From Geitlerinema sp. PCC 7407 (lineage in GTDB: Bacteria > Cyanobacteriota > Cyanobacteriia > PCC-7407): a stretch of DNA of 64,000 nt. Where the stretch lies: NCBI RefSeq assembly GCF_000317045.1, contig NC_019703.1, positions 3,480,934-3,544,933 of the forward strand, in the 5' to 3' direction. This document shows, one piece after another, positions 34,747-44,301 of the stretch; the stretch's first letter is position 1, and each line of letters begins with the position of its first letter. Under the pieces are notes generated by a model, which saw nothing but the letters and a program-made list of their open reading frames with translations, was not told the origin of the DNA and did not search any database. Both the position numbers and the translations under genes were made by a program.

Positions 34747-37626
34747 CTAGAAGTTGCCAGCCAGGGCTTCTACGCAGCGATCGCAGATCGTGGGATCTTC
34801 TGACGAAACGCCCACCTGGGTCGAGTAGTTCCAGCAGCGATCGCACTTTTCGCCGTCGGCGTTCACCACACCCACGCCCAGGGCATCGGACTGAGACTGG
34901 TACTTCAGCTCCGCCAGCGGCCCAGGCGTCTCCAAGAGCTCCACCTGGGAAGCCAGGAAGAGATAGCGCAGCTCATCGACGCCGTTGGCCGCCAGGCTGC
35001 TGGCCGGGTTGAGGGCCGTCAGGGTTTGCCGCAGCGACTCGTCTGCCACGTACAGCAGCACCTTCGCCTCCAGGGAGGAGCCAATCATCTTCTCGGCCCG
35101 CGCCGTTTCCATGACCTTGTTGACCTCGGTGCGGATGCGGCGCAGCTCCTGCCAGCGCTGGGCGATCTCGGGCTGCTGCCAGCGATCGTCTAGGTGCACC
35201 CAGCCTGCCTGAAACACAGACTTGTAAGGGGTGGTGTAGGGCAGCGACTGCCAGATATCTTCGGCCATGTGGCACAGCACCGGGGCGATCGCCCGCGCCA
35301 AGCACTCGATCGCCTGGGCCAGCACCGTCTGACAGCTGCGGCGGCGGAAGGCGTCCGGAGCGCTGATGTACAGCCGATCTTTAGCGATGTCGAGGTAGAA
35401 GTTCGACAGGTCCACCACGCAGAAATTTTGCACCGTCTGGAAGAAGCGGAAGAACTGGAAGGTCTCAAAGGCGTCCTTCACCTCCGCAAACACCTCCGTC
35501 ATCCGGTGCAGCATGTAGCGATCAAGCTCAGGCAGCTCGTCGTAGGGCACCGCGTGCTGAGCTGGCTCAAAATCGTGCAGATTGCCCAGCAAGAAGCGAG
35601 CCGTGTTGCGGATCTTGCGATACACATCGGCCAGCTGCTTGAGGATGTTCTTGCCCAGGGGGACATCCGAGGAGTAGTCCACCGACGACACCCACAGCCG
35701 CAGCACATCCGCGCCGTAGGGGGGGTCTTCTTTCTGGTTTTTGCCCCCTTCGATCACCACTGCCGGGTCAACCACGTTCCCGACGGATTTGCTCATCTTG
35801 CGGCCCTGCTCGTCCAGCGTGAAGCCGTGGGTCAAGACCGTCTTGTAGGGAGCGATGCCGTTGACCGCCACGCTCGTCAGCAAGCTGGACTGGAACCAGC
35901 CCCGATGCTGGTCCGAGCCCTCGAGGTACAGGTCCGCCGGATAGGTTAGCCCCTCGCGCTGCTGGACCACTGCCGCCCAGGACGATCCAGAGTCAAACCA
36001 CACGTCCATGGTGTCGGTTCCCTTGCGGTAGCGATGGGCCTCCGCGCGGTGCTGTTCGGGCAGCAGTTCCTCCACCGACAGCTTCCACCAGGCGTCGGAG
36101 CCCTGGTCAGCCACGATGGCCTGGACATGGGCGATCGTCTCTGCTGTCATCAGGGCGTCACCGGTCTCCTGGTCATAGAACACCGGAATGGGCACCCCCC
36201 AGCTGCGCTGGCGCGAGATACACCAGTCCGATCGTTCGCTGACCATGGAGGTGATGCGGTTTTCGCCCTGGGCCGGGATCCACTTCACCTGGGCGATCGC
36301 CTTCAGCGCATCTTCCCGGAAGCCGTCCACCGACGCAAACCACTGCTCCGTCGCCCGGAAAATCGTCGGCTTCTTGGTCCGCCAGTCGTAGGGATATTTG
36401 TGAACGTAGGGCTCCTCTTTCAGCAGCGAACCCGCCGCCTTCAGCGCCTCGACCACGGCCCCGTTGCCCTCACCCAGGACGTTTTGGCCCGCAAAAGGCC
36501 CCGCCTCCTCCGTGAAGTGGCCGTTGTCATCCACGGGCGAAAAGATCGGCAGCCCGTAGCGCTGACCCACCATGTAGTCTTCTTGGCCGTGGCCCGGCGC
36601 CGTGTGGACCAGGCCCGTCCCCGACTCGGTGGTCACATAGTCGCCGCCGATCACGACGGGACTCTCGCGATCGAACAGCGGATGGCGATAGGTGCTGTGC
36701 TCCAAGGCCTTACCGGGCACCACCGCCTTCACCGTCAGCGCCTTGCCAAAGGTCTCGGACAGGCGCTCGACCAGATCCGCCGCCACGATCAGATATTTGC
36801 GGTTGACCTGGGGCAAGTCGGCCTCAACCACGGCGTACTTCAGGTCCGGGTTCACGCTGACCGCCAGGTTGGCGGGGATGGTCCAGGGCGTCGTGGTCCA
36901 GATGGCCACCCCCAGCTCCGGCAGGTACTCGCCGAGGTCTTCTTGGACCGCTGGGGCCAGCCCCGTCATCGGAAAAGCCGCAAACAAGCTGCGGGAGGTG
37001 TGGCCTTCGGGGTATTCCAGCTCGGCCTCTGCCAGCGCGGTTTTGGAGCTGGGGCTCCAGTGCACCGGCTTGCGGCCGCGGTAGATGTGCCCTTTCAGGA
37101 CCATCTGGCCAAACACGCCAAGCTGAGCCGCCTCATACTCGGGCGAGAGGGTGAGGTAGGGATGATCCCAGTCGCCCCAGACGCCGTAGCGCTTGAAGCT
37201 TTTGCGCTGCTCTTCGACGGTCTTGAGCGCAAATTTCTTCGCCTTTTCGCGCAGGGTGATGGGAGTCAGGCCCTGGCGCTCTTCGCTGCTCATGGCCTGA
37301 AGGACTTTCAGCTCAATGGGCAGCCCGTGGCAGTCCCAGCCGGGGACGTAGGAGATCTTGCGCCCCTGGAGCAGCTGGTACTTGTTGATGATGTCTTTGA
37401 GAATCTTGTTGAGAGCGTGCCCAATGTGCAGGGAGCCATTGGCATAGGGGGGGCCGTCGTGGAGAATAAACGGCGCACCTGGATTGTTCTGCGACAGGGT
37501 TTCATAAATCTCGTGATCTGCCCAAAACTTTTGCAGCTCGGGCTCACGCTTGACGGCGTTGGCCCGCATGTCGAATTTGGTTTTGGGAAGGTTAACCGTG
37601 TCTTTGTAGCTCTTTGCTTCTGTCAC
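34747..37626 (-). CDS. ileS: Isoleucine-tRNA ligase
   Basis: This 959-residue class I synthetase charges tRNA-Ile. HIGH is at residues 67-70, KMSKS (QGRKMSKSVGN) lies near 600, and a C-terminal zinc ribbon has CDRC twice (CDRCWN and ICDRC). The editing domain lies between about 200 and 400. The start is taken as GTG 37626 (VTEAKSYKDTVNLPKTKFDM), because this matches the N-terminus of the family. An ATG at 37734 in frame adds unrelated sequence. The gene lies inside the interval bracketed by the two 432-bp repeats, and copy B begins 132 bases upstream of its start. Confidence 0.96.
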   Translation of the reverse strand: MTEAKSYKDTVNLPKTKFDMRANAVKREPELQKFWADHEIYETLSQNNPGAPFILHDGPPYANGSLHIGHALNKILKDIINKYQLLQGRKISYVPGWDCHGLPIELKVLQAMSSEERQGLTPITLREKAKKFALKTVEEQRKSFKRYGVWGDWDHPYLTLSPEYEAAQLGVFGQMVLKGHIYRGRKPVHWSPSSKTALAEAELEYPEGHTSRSLFAAFPMTGLAPAVQEDLGEYLPELGVAIWTTTPWTIPANLAVSVNPDLKYAVVEADLPQVNRKYLIVAADLVERLSETFGKALTVKAVVPGKALEHSTYRHPLFDRESPVVIGGDYVTTESGTGLVHTAPGHGQEDYMVGQRYGLPIFSPVDDNGHFTEEAGPFAGQNVLGEGNGAVVEALKAAGSLLKEEPYVHKYPYDWRTKKPTIFRATEQWFASVDGFREDALKAIAQVKWIPAQGENRITSMVSERSDWCISRQRSWGVPIPVFYDQETGDALMTAETIAHVQAIVADQGSDAWWKLSVEELLPEQHRAEAHRYRKGTDTMDVWFDSGSSWAAVVQQREGLTYPADLYLEGSDQHRGWFQSSLLTSVAVNGIAPYKTVLTHGFTLDEQGRKMSKSVGNVVDPAVVIEGGKNQKEDPPYGADVLRLWVSSVDYSSDVPLGKNILKQLADVYRKIRNTARFLLGNLHDFEPAQHAVPYDELPELDRYMLHRMTEVFAEVKDAFETFQFFRFFQTVQNFCVVDLSNFYLDIAKDRLYISAPDAFRRRSCQTVLAQAIECLARAIAPVLCHMAEDIWQSLPYTTPYKSVFQAGWVHLDDRWQQPEIAQRWQELRRIRTEVNKVMETARAEKMIGSSLEAKVLLYVADESLRQTLTALNPASSLAANGVDELRYLFLASQVELLETPGPLAELKYQSQSDALGVGVVNADGEKCDRCWNYSTQVGVSSEDPTICDRCVEALAGNF

Positions 37627-37757
37627 AGCCAAATGCCAATGGGGGTCGAGTGTCCTCGCCCCATTATCCGTTACAGACTCCCCCAGCTTCAAGTTTGGCG
37701 GGTTTGGCGAAGGAGTTTGGGCTGCCCATAGCAAGCAGGGGGGCGATCGCCCCCCTG

Positions 37758-38189
37758 TTTAGCTAAAGCAGCAGAAGCCTCACGCCATCATCTTTGATTT
37801 GGCGTTGAGATGAATGCGAGCGAGCGAACGACACTCCTCTGACCTATGCCGCAGGCGCGAGGAGGGGAGATGGAGGAAACGAGCAAATCTCTCATGATAC
37901 AAAACGGGTGAGATAATCAGGCTAAGGGTTTGAGCTAATCGCCGCCCTGAAACTTGAACCTTGACAACCTGGAATAGGGGGTTCTGCCTAGAAACAGACG
38001 ATTCGTCGTCGCATCTGTGGGCAGGTAAAATTCCAGCAGTACAAAGGAGAGAACAACACTCTTTGTATTGTTCCGGTGCGGTGGGGCATCCCGTATCGTC
38101 AATAAAGCTCAGGAAACGCCCGATGGGATACCAGGGGTCACTGAGAAGCCTACGCTGCATACGTCAGTATCAGCGTAGGAGTATGTCAC
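37758..38189 (-). repeat. 432-bp repeat, copy B (inverse of copy A)
   Basis: Read on the minus strand, this copy begins GTGACATACTCCTACGCTG and ends TTTAGCTAAA, exactly like copy A, and has the same total length of 432 bases. The end hairpins are kept: the left has CCTACGCTG/CAGCGTAGG, and the right stem has one bulged base. The middle is diverged. It lies between ileS and ycf66. No transposase frame is present. Confidence 0.75.
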
Positions 38190-38225
38190 CTTGTATCTGT
38201 CGGTTTCTAGAGCGAGCTGCTGGGC

Positions 38226-39554
38226 CTACTCTAGGCCGCTTTCTTTTTCCTCTTCTTCTTTGCGGCGAGCGGCCTCGACGATGGAGGGATCGGGAGGGTT
38301 GGGCCGCTTGAGACGCGGATCGTCCGCGTCTGTAGCGAATTCTTCCGGTTCGGATGCGCTCTCGTCAGCGCGAACCTCGGCTTCGATGGCTTCGGGCTCC
38401 GGGGTCCAGGTTTCAACAGGAACCTGAGGCACCGGAGAGACCTCGGTTTCGATGGCTTCGAGGGTCGGCGTCGGCTCGTAGGTCTCGGCTTCAGGGTCGA
38501 GGGCCGCAGGGGGCTCGGCGGGAGGCGCATCGAAGGAAGACTCGTCGATGGGCGGCTCGGCGATCGCGTCTGGAGCAGGCTCAAAGGCTTCAGGCGTTTC
38601 GGCCCCTTCGGGCAGGTCCGTCACCACCGGGACCACTTCGGGCACGACTGCCTCGGCAGCTTCGGCTCCTTCGATCGGCGTCTCGGGCTCGGGCGGCGCA
38701 GAGCGCGCGAAGCTAGGGGGCGTTTCGAGCAGCAGGGTTTCGTCGTCGTGGGTGTCCGTTGCGATCGCCGGTGGCGTCTCCAGATCGTCATCCCAAGAAT
38801 CGGCGTCATCGTCAGCCTCAGCGGCGATCGGCTCAGCGATCCCTGGAGCGGACCCAGCAGCGGCCGGTTCGTCGCGGTGGAGCGTCAGCATCGGCCGACT
38901 GGGCTTTTTGCGAGTGACGGACGCGATGAGGCCTTGCAGCTGACCCTTGAGGCGGGTCACCAGGTCACCGGCGATCGCGCTGGCTGGCTGAGACGAGGAG
39001 GAGGGAGCCACCGACGGCTGGGGCACTGAGGCAGGCTCAGCCGGCGCTGCCGCCGGGGATGCGGGCTCTGCGTCCGGCACCTCGGCTTCTCGCGTGGCCT
39101 CAGCGGGCGGCACCGACGCAGCAGGCTCGGGCCGGACCGCCTGGACGTCGAGGGTCGGCGTGGTCGACGGGCGACCGGAGGACTGGGAGCCTAGCTGAGG
39201 CCCAATCGGGGTTTTGGCCAGGAGGCTGTCAATTTGCGATCGCGCCTGATCCAAGAACGTGGCAGCCGACCAATCCGCCGGCAGGGGCGTCTGGCTTTCC
39301 TCCGGCACTAGGCCCCGGCGCAGCCAGAAGGTCTGCCAGGCCAGCCAGCCGAGCAGCGCGACTCCCGCCATCTCGCCCAGCAGCAGCGCTCCCCGAATCT
39401 GGCCAGCGCAGGCCCACAGCACCAAGGCATAAAACAGCCCCACTCCACTCCAGATAAAGTCATTTTTGCGATGAACCTCTGGAAAGAAGAAAGCGGCCAT
39501 GTAGAGCGCGAAGCTGCCTAAACCCACAGCCAACGCCAGGAGATATGCAAGCAT
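38226..39554 (-). CDS. Ycf66 family protein with long disordered C-terminal tail
   Basis: A 442-residue protein from ATG 39554 (MLAYLLALAVGLGSFALYMA). The first 80 residues contain three hydrophobic helices and the Ycf66 pattern (FFFPEVHRKNDFIWSGVGLF), a cyanobacterial and plastid family of unknown role. Residues about 100-442 are low complexity, dominated by Ala, Pro and Glu, with a small basic patch at about 200-230. The acidic tail is much larger than the plastid homologues. It ends 37 bases from repeat copy B. Confidence 0.85.
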   Translation of the reverse strand: MLAYLLALAVGLGSFALYMAAFFFPEVHRKNDFIWSGVGLFYALVLWACAGQIRGALLLGEMAGVALLGWLAWQTFWLRRGLVPEESQTPLPADWSAATFLDQARSQIDSLLAKTPIGPQLGSQSSGRPSTTPTLDVQAVRPEPAASVPPAEATREAEVPDAEPASPAAAPAEPASVPQPSVAPSSSSQPASAIAGDLVTRLKGQLQGLIASVTRKKPSRPMLTLHRDEPAAAGSAPGIAEPIAAEADDDADSWDDDLETPPAIATDTHDDETLLLETPPSFARSAPPEPETPIEGAEAAEAVVPEVVPVVTDLPEGAETPEAFEPAPDAIAEPPIDESSFDAPPAEPPAALDPEAETYEPTPTLEAIETEVSPVPQVPVETWTPEPEAIEAEVRADESASEPEEFATDADDPRLKRPNPPDPSIVEAARRKEEEEKESGLE

Positions 39555-39919
39555 CGTCCAGACTCCCTCTCGCGTTTGAAAACTTCCAACTCTTCTATTG
39601 AAATCGAATCCCGGCCCTCTGAGCGCTGTCTTTTCAACAATTTTCGCTGCGATCGCCCTCCGCGAAGCCCCAGAAGGCCCCAGAAGACCCCAAGCTTCCA
39701 AGGTGCGATCGCCCACCCCGCATCCAGCCAAAACGTGAATATTTTTGAGGATTCATAGCAGTTTCGTTACAAAACCCCTGAATTCTTCAGAGCAAATACT
39801 TGCCAAAAATTCAGGAATCCTCGGGAATTAATTTCTTCTTCCAAATCAACTTTGGGGGATCGAGCTAACCTGTAGGTGACTTCACGGTTCCCAGCCCACG
39901 CAGAATTAGCAAAGACGTT
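39555..39919. promoter_or_regulatory. Divergent region between ycf66-type gene and gnd
   Basis: 365 bases without a gene. CCTGAATT (39777-39784) and AATTCAGG (39808-39815) form an inverted repeat 105 bases upstream of gnd, which could be an operator. No known consensus was recognised. Confidence 0.35.
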
Positions 39920-41329
39920 ATGGCACAGCAGAGCTTTGGTCTCATCGGTCTCGCTGTCATGGGAGAAAACCTGGCGCTGAACGTAGAGCGCAACGGCTTC
40001 TCGGTGGCAGTGTACAACCGCACGAGCGAAAAGACAGAAGCCTTCATGGCGAATCGGGCGCAAGGCAAAAACATCAAACCCACCTACTCCATCGAAGAGT
40101 TCGTCAGCTCCCTAGAGCGGCCTCGGCGCATCCTGATCATGGTGAAGGCTGGCAAGCCCGTCGACGCCGTTATCGACCAGCTCAAGCCCCTTCTTGAGCC
40201 CGGCGACATGATCATCGATGGCGGCAACTCCCTCTACGAAGACACCGACCGGCGCGTAGCCGACCTCGAAGCCGCCCAGCTTCAGTTCATCGGCATGGGA
40301 GTCAGCGGCGGCGAAGAGGGAGCCCTCAACGGCCCCAGCCTGATGCCCGGCGGCAGCCGAGGCGCCTACGAAACCATCGAGCCCATCGTCCGGAAAATCG
40401 CGGCCCAGGTCGACGACGGCCCCTGCGTCACCTACATCGGTCCCAAGGGCGCCGGCCACTACGTCAAGATGGTCCACAACGGCATCGAGTATGGCGACAT
40501 GCAGCTGATCGCCGAAGCCTACGACCTGCTCAAGAATGCGGCGGGCCTGGATCACACCCAGCTTCATCGGGTCTTTGGCGAATGGAACCAGACCGACGAG
40601 CTGAACTCCTTCTTGATCGAGATTACGGCCAATATCTTTAACCACATTGATCCCGACACCCAGCTGCCGCTGGTGGACGTGATCCTAGACCAGGCGGGCC
40701 AAAAGGGCACCGGCCGCTGGACCGTCCAGAGCGCCCTCGAGCTGGGCGTGTCGATCCCCACGATCACGGCGGCGGTGAATGCGCGAATCATGTCGGCGAT
40801 CAAGGGCGAGCGGGTGGCCGCCTCCAAAGTGCTGTCAGGGCCGACGGGCAAGTACGACGGCGACATGTCAGGCTTTGTGGACAAAGTGCGCGACGCCCTC
40901 TACTGCTCCAAGATTTGCTCCTATGCCCAAGGCATGGCGCTGATGGGCAAGGCGTCTCAGGAATTCGGCTACGACCTGAACCTGAGCGAGATTGCTCGGA
41001 TCTGGAAGGGCGGCTGCATCATCCGGGCTGGCTTCCTAGACAAGATCAAGGCAGCTTTCAAGGACGATCCGGCACTGCCGAATCTGCTGCTCGCGCCGGA
41101 GTTTCGCCAGACGATTCTCGATCGCCAGGAAGCTTGGCGCGAGGTGTTGGCGGTGGCGGCGCGGCTAGGGATTCCGGTGCCGGCCTTCAGCGCGTCTCTG
41201 GACTATTTCGACAGCTATCGCCGCGATCGCCTGCCCCAAAATCTCACCCAGGCCCAGCGCGACTACTTCGGGGCGCATACCTTCGAGCGCACGGACAAGC
41301 CTGGCACGTTCCACGCGGAGTGGTTCTAG
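39920..41329 (+). CDS. gnd: 6-phosphogluconate dehydrogenase, decarboxylating
   Basis: This 469-residue enzyme oxidises 6-phosphogluconate to ribulose 5-phosphate, CO2 and NADPH in the oxidative pentose phosphate pathway, the main route of dark carbon oxidation in cyanobacteria. The NADP-binding GLAVMGENLALNV is at the N-terminus, followed by GGNSLYEDT, GVSGGEEGA and GAGHYVKMVHNGIEYGDM with the catalytic Lys. The length is normal. It has a good terminator downstream and no operon partners. Confidence 0.98.
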   Translation: MAQQSFGLIGLAVMGENLALNVERNGFSVAVYNRTSEKTEAFMANRAQGKNIKPTYSIEEFVSSLERPRRILIMVKAGKPVDAVIDQLKPLLEPGDMIIDGGNSLYEDTDRRVADLEAAQLQFIGMGVSGGEEGALNGPSLMPGGSRGAYETIEPIVRKIAAQVDDGPCVTYIGPKGAGHYVKMVHNGIEYGDMQLIAEAYDLLKNAAGLDHTQLHRVFGEWNQTDELNSFLIEITANIFNHIDPDTQLPLVDVILDQAGQKGTGRWTVQSALELGVSIPTITAAVNARIMSAIKGERVAASKVLSGPTGKYDGDMSGFVDKVRDALYCSKICSYAQGMALMGKASQEFGYDLNLSEIARIWKGGCIIRAGFLDKIKAAFKDDPALPNLLLAPEFRQTILDRQEAWREVLAVAARLGIPVPAFSASLDYFDSYRRDRLPQNLTQAQRDYFGAHTFERTDKPGTFHAEWF

Positions 41330-41414
41330 GCGGTTCTAGGGTGAGGCGATCGCCCTAGAGAAGCTTCTAGAAGCTGCAACTGAGATTTTCCTCCCGACAA
41401 ACTCCCTAGCTTTC

Positions 41415-41445
41415 CCCCTTGCTGGTATCAGCGAGGGGATTTTTT
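41415..41445 (+). terminator. Rho-independent terminator of gnd
   Basis: CCCCTTGCTG (41415-41424) pairs with CAGCGAGGGG (41429-41438), followed by ATTTTTT. The loop is GTAT. Confidence 0.85.
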
Positions 41446-41467
41446 AGGGCTAGGGCAGGGAGCGGGA

Positions 41468-43237
41468 TTAGCGGCGCGTTTGGGTTTTGGAGACGGTGCG
41501 GTGGGCCTGGTGGCGCTCTTCGATGAAGTCTTGGGCTATGGCCGCATCGAGGGGCGCGGAGAACAGGTAGCCCTGGGCGGCTTCGCAGTTGAGCGATCGC
41601 AGCTGAGCGAGCTGCTTGGGGGTTTCGACGCCCTCAGCGATGATGTCCATGCCCAGGTGCCAGGCCAGGGTGACAATGGTGCGCACCAGCTCCAGCTTTT
41701 CGCCGTCGCTGTCGATGCTTTTGACAAAGGAGCGATCGATTTTGAGGGTGTCGATGGGCAGCTGGTGCAGGTAGCTCAGGGACGAGTAGCCGGTGCCAAA
41801 ATCATCAATAGAGAGCTTGATGCCGCGCTCTTGGAGCTTGCGCAGCAGGAGGGCCGCCGATTCGGCGTTGTCCATCAGCACGCTCTCGGTAATTTCGAGC
41901 TTGAGGCTGCTGGCGTCAAGCTGGGTTTCTTGCAAAATGGCTTCGATTTGCTCCAGCAGGTCCTGCTGAGAAAACTGGCGGCCCGAGAGATTCACGCTCA
42001 TCAGGAGCTGGGACTCGGGAAACTGGTCTTGCCAGCGGCGCAGCTGCTGGCAGGCTTCGCGCAGGACCCACTGACCGATGGGGATGATCAGGCCAGTTTC
42101 TTCGGCCAGCGGAATAAATTCGGCGGGCGAGATCAGGCCGTGCTGGGGATGGCGCCAGCGCACTAGGGCCTCGAAGCCGACCAGATACTCGTTGCCCAGG
42201 GTGACGATGGGCTGATACTGCAAAAACAGCTCCTCCTGGTCGAGGGCGCGTCGCAGGTCGGTTTCGAGGTGCAGCTGGGCGATCGCCCGCACGTGGAGGC
42301 TGGGCTCAAACACGACATAGCGCGATCGCCCAGCCTGCTTGGCGCGGCGCATCGCTAGGCCCGCGTCGCGGACGATTTCTTCGAGATTGTGATAGTCGGG
42401 GCGGACCATGACGATGCCCACGCTGGCCGTCACAAACAGCTCATGCTCACCCAGGCGCAGGGGCTGGGCCAGCGCTTGCAGAACCTGGGTCGCAGCGTTC
42501 GTGGCGTCGGCCACATCCGCGACCTCAGTGAGCAGCAGACCAAACTCATCGCCGCCCAGGCGCGCCACCACGTCGTGGGGCTGGACGCTGTCGATCAGGC
42601 GCTGGGCGATCGCCCGCAGCAGATCGTCTCCCAGGCCATAGCCCAGGCTGTCATTGATCACCCGAAAGCGATCGACATCCAGCACTAGCAGGGCGATCGT
42701 CTGCCTCTCAGCGGTTCGCAGCAGCCCACAAACGCGGTGCAAAATCTCTAGCAGATGGCGACGATTGGGCAGCCCTGTCAGGGGGTCATGGCGCGCGTCG
42801 TAGTGGAGCCTCGCTTCGAGGGTGTCGAGCCGCGCCCGCAGCCGCATCTGCTCCGTCCAGTCCCGCACGATGACGAGCACGAGATCTGATTCTCCAGGCA
42901 GCGGCGACCACTCGATTTCGAGGCAGCGCAGGCCGTCTGCCCGCTGCCATTCGTAGCGATCGCAGCCGGCGCTGCAGCCGTTGAGCGCTAGAGCCACCGG
43001 GTGATCGTCGAGCAGGGGCTGGCCGAAGCGGCTCAGGGGCAACAGCTCCTGGAGGCGCTGGCCCTCGGGGGCGATCGCCCCAGGCAGCAAATCCCGAAAG
43101 GCGGCATTACTCCCCCGCAGCATCCCCGCGCGATCGATCCAGGCGATCGCCTCCCGAGTCCGATCGAGCACCTGCTGAAGCGGCATCAGCGCGGACTCAG
43201 AGCAGTCTTGGTGCTCCTGTCGATTTGCACTCTCCAT
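41468..43237 (-). CDS. PAS-GGDEF-EAL cyclic-di-GMP protein
   Basis: A 589-residue cytosolic protein. A PAS-type domain at about 15-130 (AIAWIDRAGMLRGSNAAFRD) is followed by GGDEF at 145-310 and EAL at 325-575. The GGDEF motif itself is intact (residues 228-232) and the EAL motif is intact (356-358, in GFEALVRW). The DDFGTGYSSL loop is also present. Both synthesis and hydrolysis of c-di-GMP are therefore possible. No membrane segment is seen. The gene is monocistronic and converges with gnd. Confidence 0.93.
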   Translation of the reverse strand: MESANRQEHQDCSESALMPLQQVLDRTREAIAWIDRAGMLRGSNAAFRDLLPGAIAPEGQRLQELLPLSRFGQPLLDDHPVALALNGCSAGCDRYEWQRADGLRCLEIEWSPLPGESDLVLVIVRDWTEQMRLRARLDTLEARLHYDARHDPLTGLPNRRHLLEILHRVCGLLRTAERQTIALLVLDVDRFRVINDSLGYGLGDDLLRAIAQRLIDSVQPHDVVARLGGDEFGLLLTEVADVADATNAATQVLQALAQPLRLGEHELFVTASVGIVMVRPDYHNLEEIVRDAGLAMRRAKQAGRSRYVVFEPSLHVRAIAQLHLETDLRRALDQEELFLQYQPIVTLGNEYLVGFEALVRWRHPQHGLISPAEFIPLAEETGLIIPIGQWVLREACQQLRRWQDQFPESQLLMSVNLSGRQFSQQDLLEQIEAILQETQLDASSLKLEITESVLMDNAESAALLLRKLQERGIKLSIDDFGTGYSSLSYLHQLPIDTLKIDRSFVKSIDSDGEKLELVRTIVTLAWHLGMDIIAEGVETPKQLAQLRSLNCEAAQGYLFSAPLDAAIAQDFIEERHQAHRTVSKTQTRR

Positions 43238-43651
43238 TACCCCAGCCTCGATTCAGAGCGGTAGTTCACCCTTGATCCCTGTGAGATTGCCTCAAACCCT
43301 CAAGCGCTTTCCCAAAAATCCGCGATTTTTGAGCCGCCTTTTCCTTCGCTGTGCTCCGCACTGGCCCAGTTTTTGAGATGGAAGCTCAGCAGCGGCGCAT
43401 CCTGCAACGAAGGCGTCTGCGACGCGATCGCCGTGACTTTGGCTCCGGAGCAGCGCCCGCTGCCGCAGTCAGCACACTGTGTCAACATCAAGGCGATCGC
43501 TGGGTTCTTCGGACAACCAACCCTACCGAATTCCAAGATCTTTGACGATGATCTGTGACACAGCGCACCGCCGCCGCCCGACCGGAGTCCAGACTCCGAG
43601 CCAACCAAGGGGCGATCGCCGCCAGCAATGATCGATGCAGCCCGCTGGCCC
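43238..43651. other. 414-bp spacer between EAL gene and pentapeptide lipoprotein
   Basis: Several HIP1 octamers are present. A 102-codon minus-strand frame (43300-43608) and overlapping plus-strand frames exist, but none has a ribosome site or recognisable domain. GC content is high, so such frames arise easily by chance. Confidence 0.35.
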
Positions 43652-44125
43652 CTATTTTTTGTCTTCTTCTTGTTGGCCCGAGGCCATTTGCCACAGCAGT
43701 TTCGGATCTGACGGCTTTGTTTCTGGCGTCTTGCTCGAAATCGTCGTCACTTGGCTAACGCTGCCGTTCGGCAAAATGGTCCGGTCCATTTTGGCCCCTT
43801 CCAGGTCGGCCCCCTCAAATCGCGCTTGGAAGAAATAGGCCTCTCGCAGCGTGGCATCCCGCAGCTTGGCCCGCTTGAGATTTGCGCCGCTCAAGATCGC
43901 CCCGGTCAGGTCAGCCCCGCTGAGGTCGGCACCGGTCAGGTTCGCTCCCGTCAGATCGGCTCCGCTGAGGTCAGCCTTTGCTAAGTCGGCACTGCTCAAG
44001 TCCACCTTGACGAGCTTGCAGTCTCGGCACTGCTTGGTGGAGAGCAGTTGCTTCACCCGATCGTTTTCGCAACCAGCAGCCACCAGCGCCACCGCAAGGG
44101 CAACAAACAAGGGAAAGGGTTTCAT
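43652..44125 (-). CDS. Pentapeptide-repeat lipoprotein
   Basis: A 157-residue protein from ATG 44125. The N-terminus MKPFPLFVALAVALVAAGC is a lipoprotein signal with lipobox VAAGC (Cys 19). The mature part begins with a CRDCKLVKVDL segment and then tandem A(D/N)LXX repeats (about 50-125), so it should form a beta-helix tethered to a membrane in the periplasm or on thylakoids. The ending is charged and repeat-free. A small upstream ORF ends within its start codon (ATGA overlap). Confidence 0.9.
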   Translation of the reverse strand: MKPFPLFVALAVALVAAGCENDRVKQLLSTKQCRDCKLVKVDLSSADLAKADLSGADLTGANLTGADLSGADLTGAILSGANLKRAKLRDATLREAYFFQARFEGADLEGAKMDRTILPNGSVSQVTTISSKTPETKPSDPKLLWQMASGQQEEDKK

Positions 44126-44301
44126 AGGAATTGCCAATTTTGGGCGTGACCTCTGTGTACTAGGATGCCCGCACTTGGCAGTAGTTTCCTCAGTTTCTTA
44201 AGTTTTGGAAACCTGCTGGGGAGATTGTGGGAAAAGCCGAGTCGGCGCAAAGTTTTCTCGACCTGATCTTTGTTTGATTGATTTTGTTTGCGCTGAGGCA
44301 T
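44122..44301 (-). CDS. Small basic ORF coupled to the pentapeptide lipoprotein
   Basis: A 59-residue frame starting MPQRKQNQSNKDQVEKTLRR. It is highly basic, with a lysine-rich middle (FPKLKKLRKLL), and has no recognised family. Its TGA stop overlaps the ATG of the lipoprotein gene as ATGA, a common sign of translational coupling. No clear ribosome binding site is visible, so it could also be a chance frame. It is too short for a domain assignment. Confidence 0.35.
   Translation of the reverse strand: MPQRKQNQSNKDQVEKTLRRLGFSHNLPSRFPKLKKLRKLLPSAGILVHRGHAQNWQFL

Noticed and set aside
36034-37731. 565-codon plus-strand frame across ileS
   Set aside because: It is antisense to the conserved ileS gene, has low complexity and shows no recognisable domain.
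43300-43608. 102-codon minus-strand frame between the EAL gene and the pentapeptide lipoprotein
   Set aside because: It has no ribosome site, no known domain and lies in a high-GC spacer. Overlapping frames exist on the other strand.
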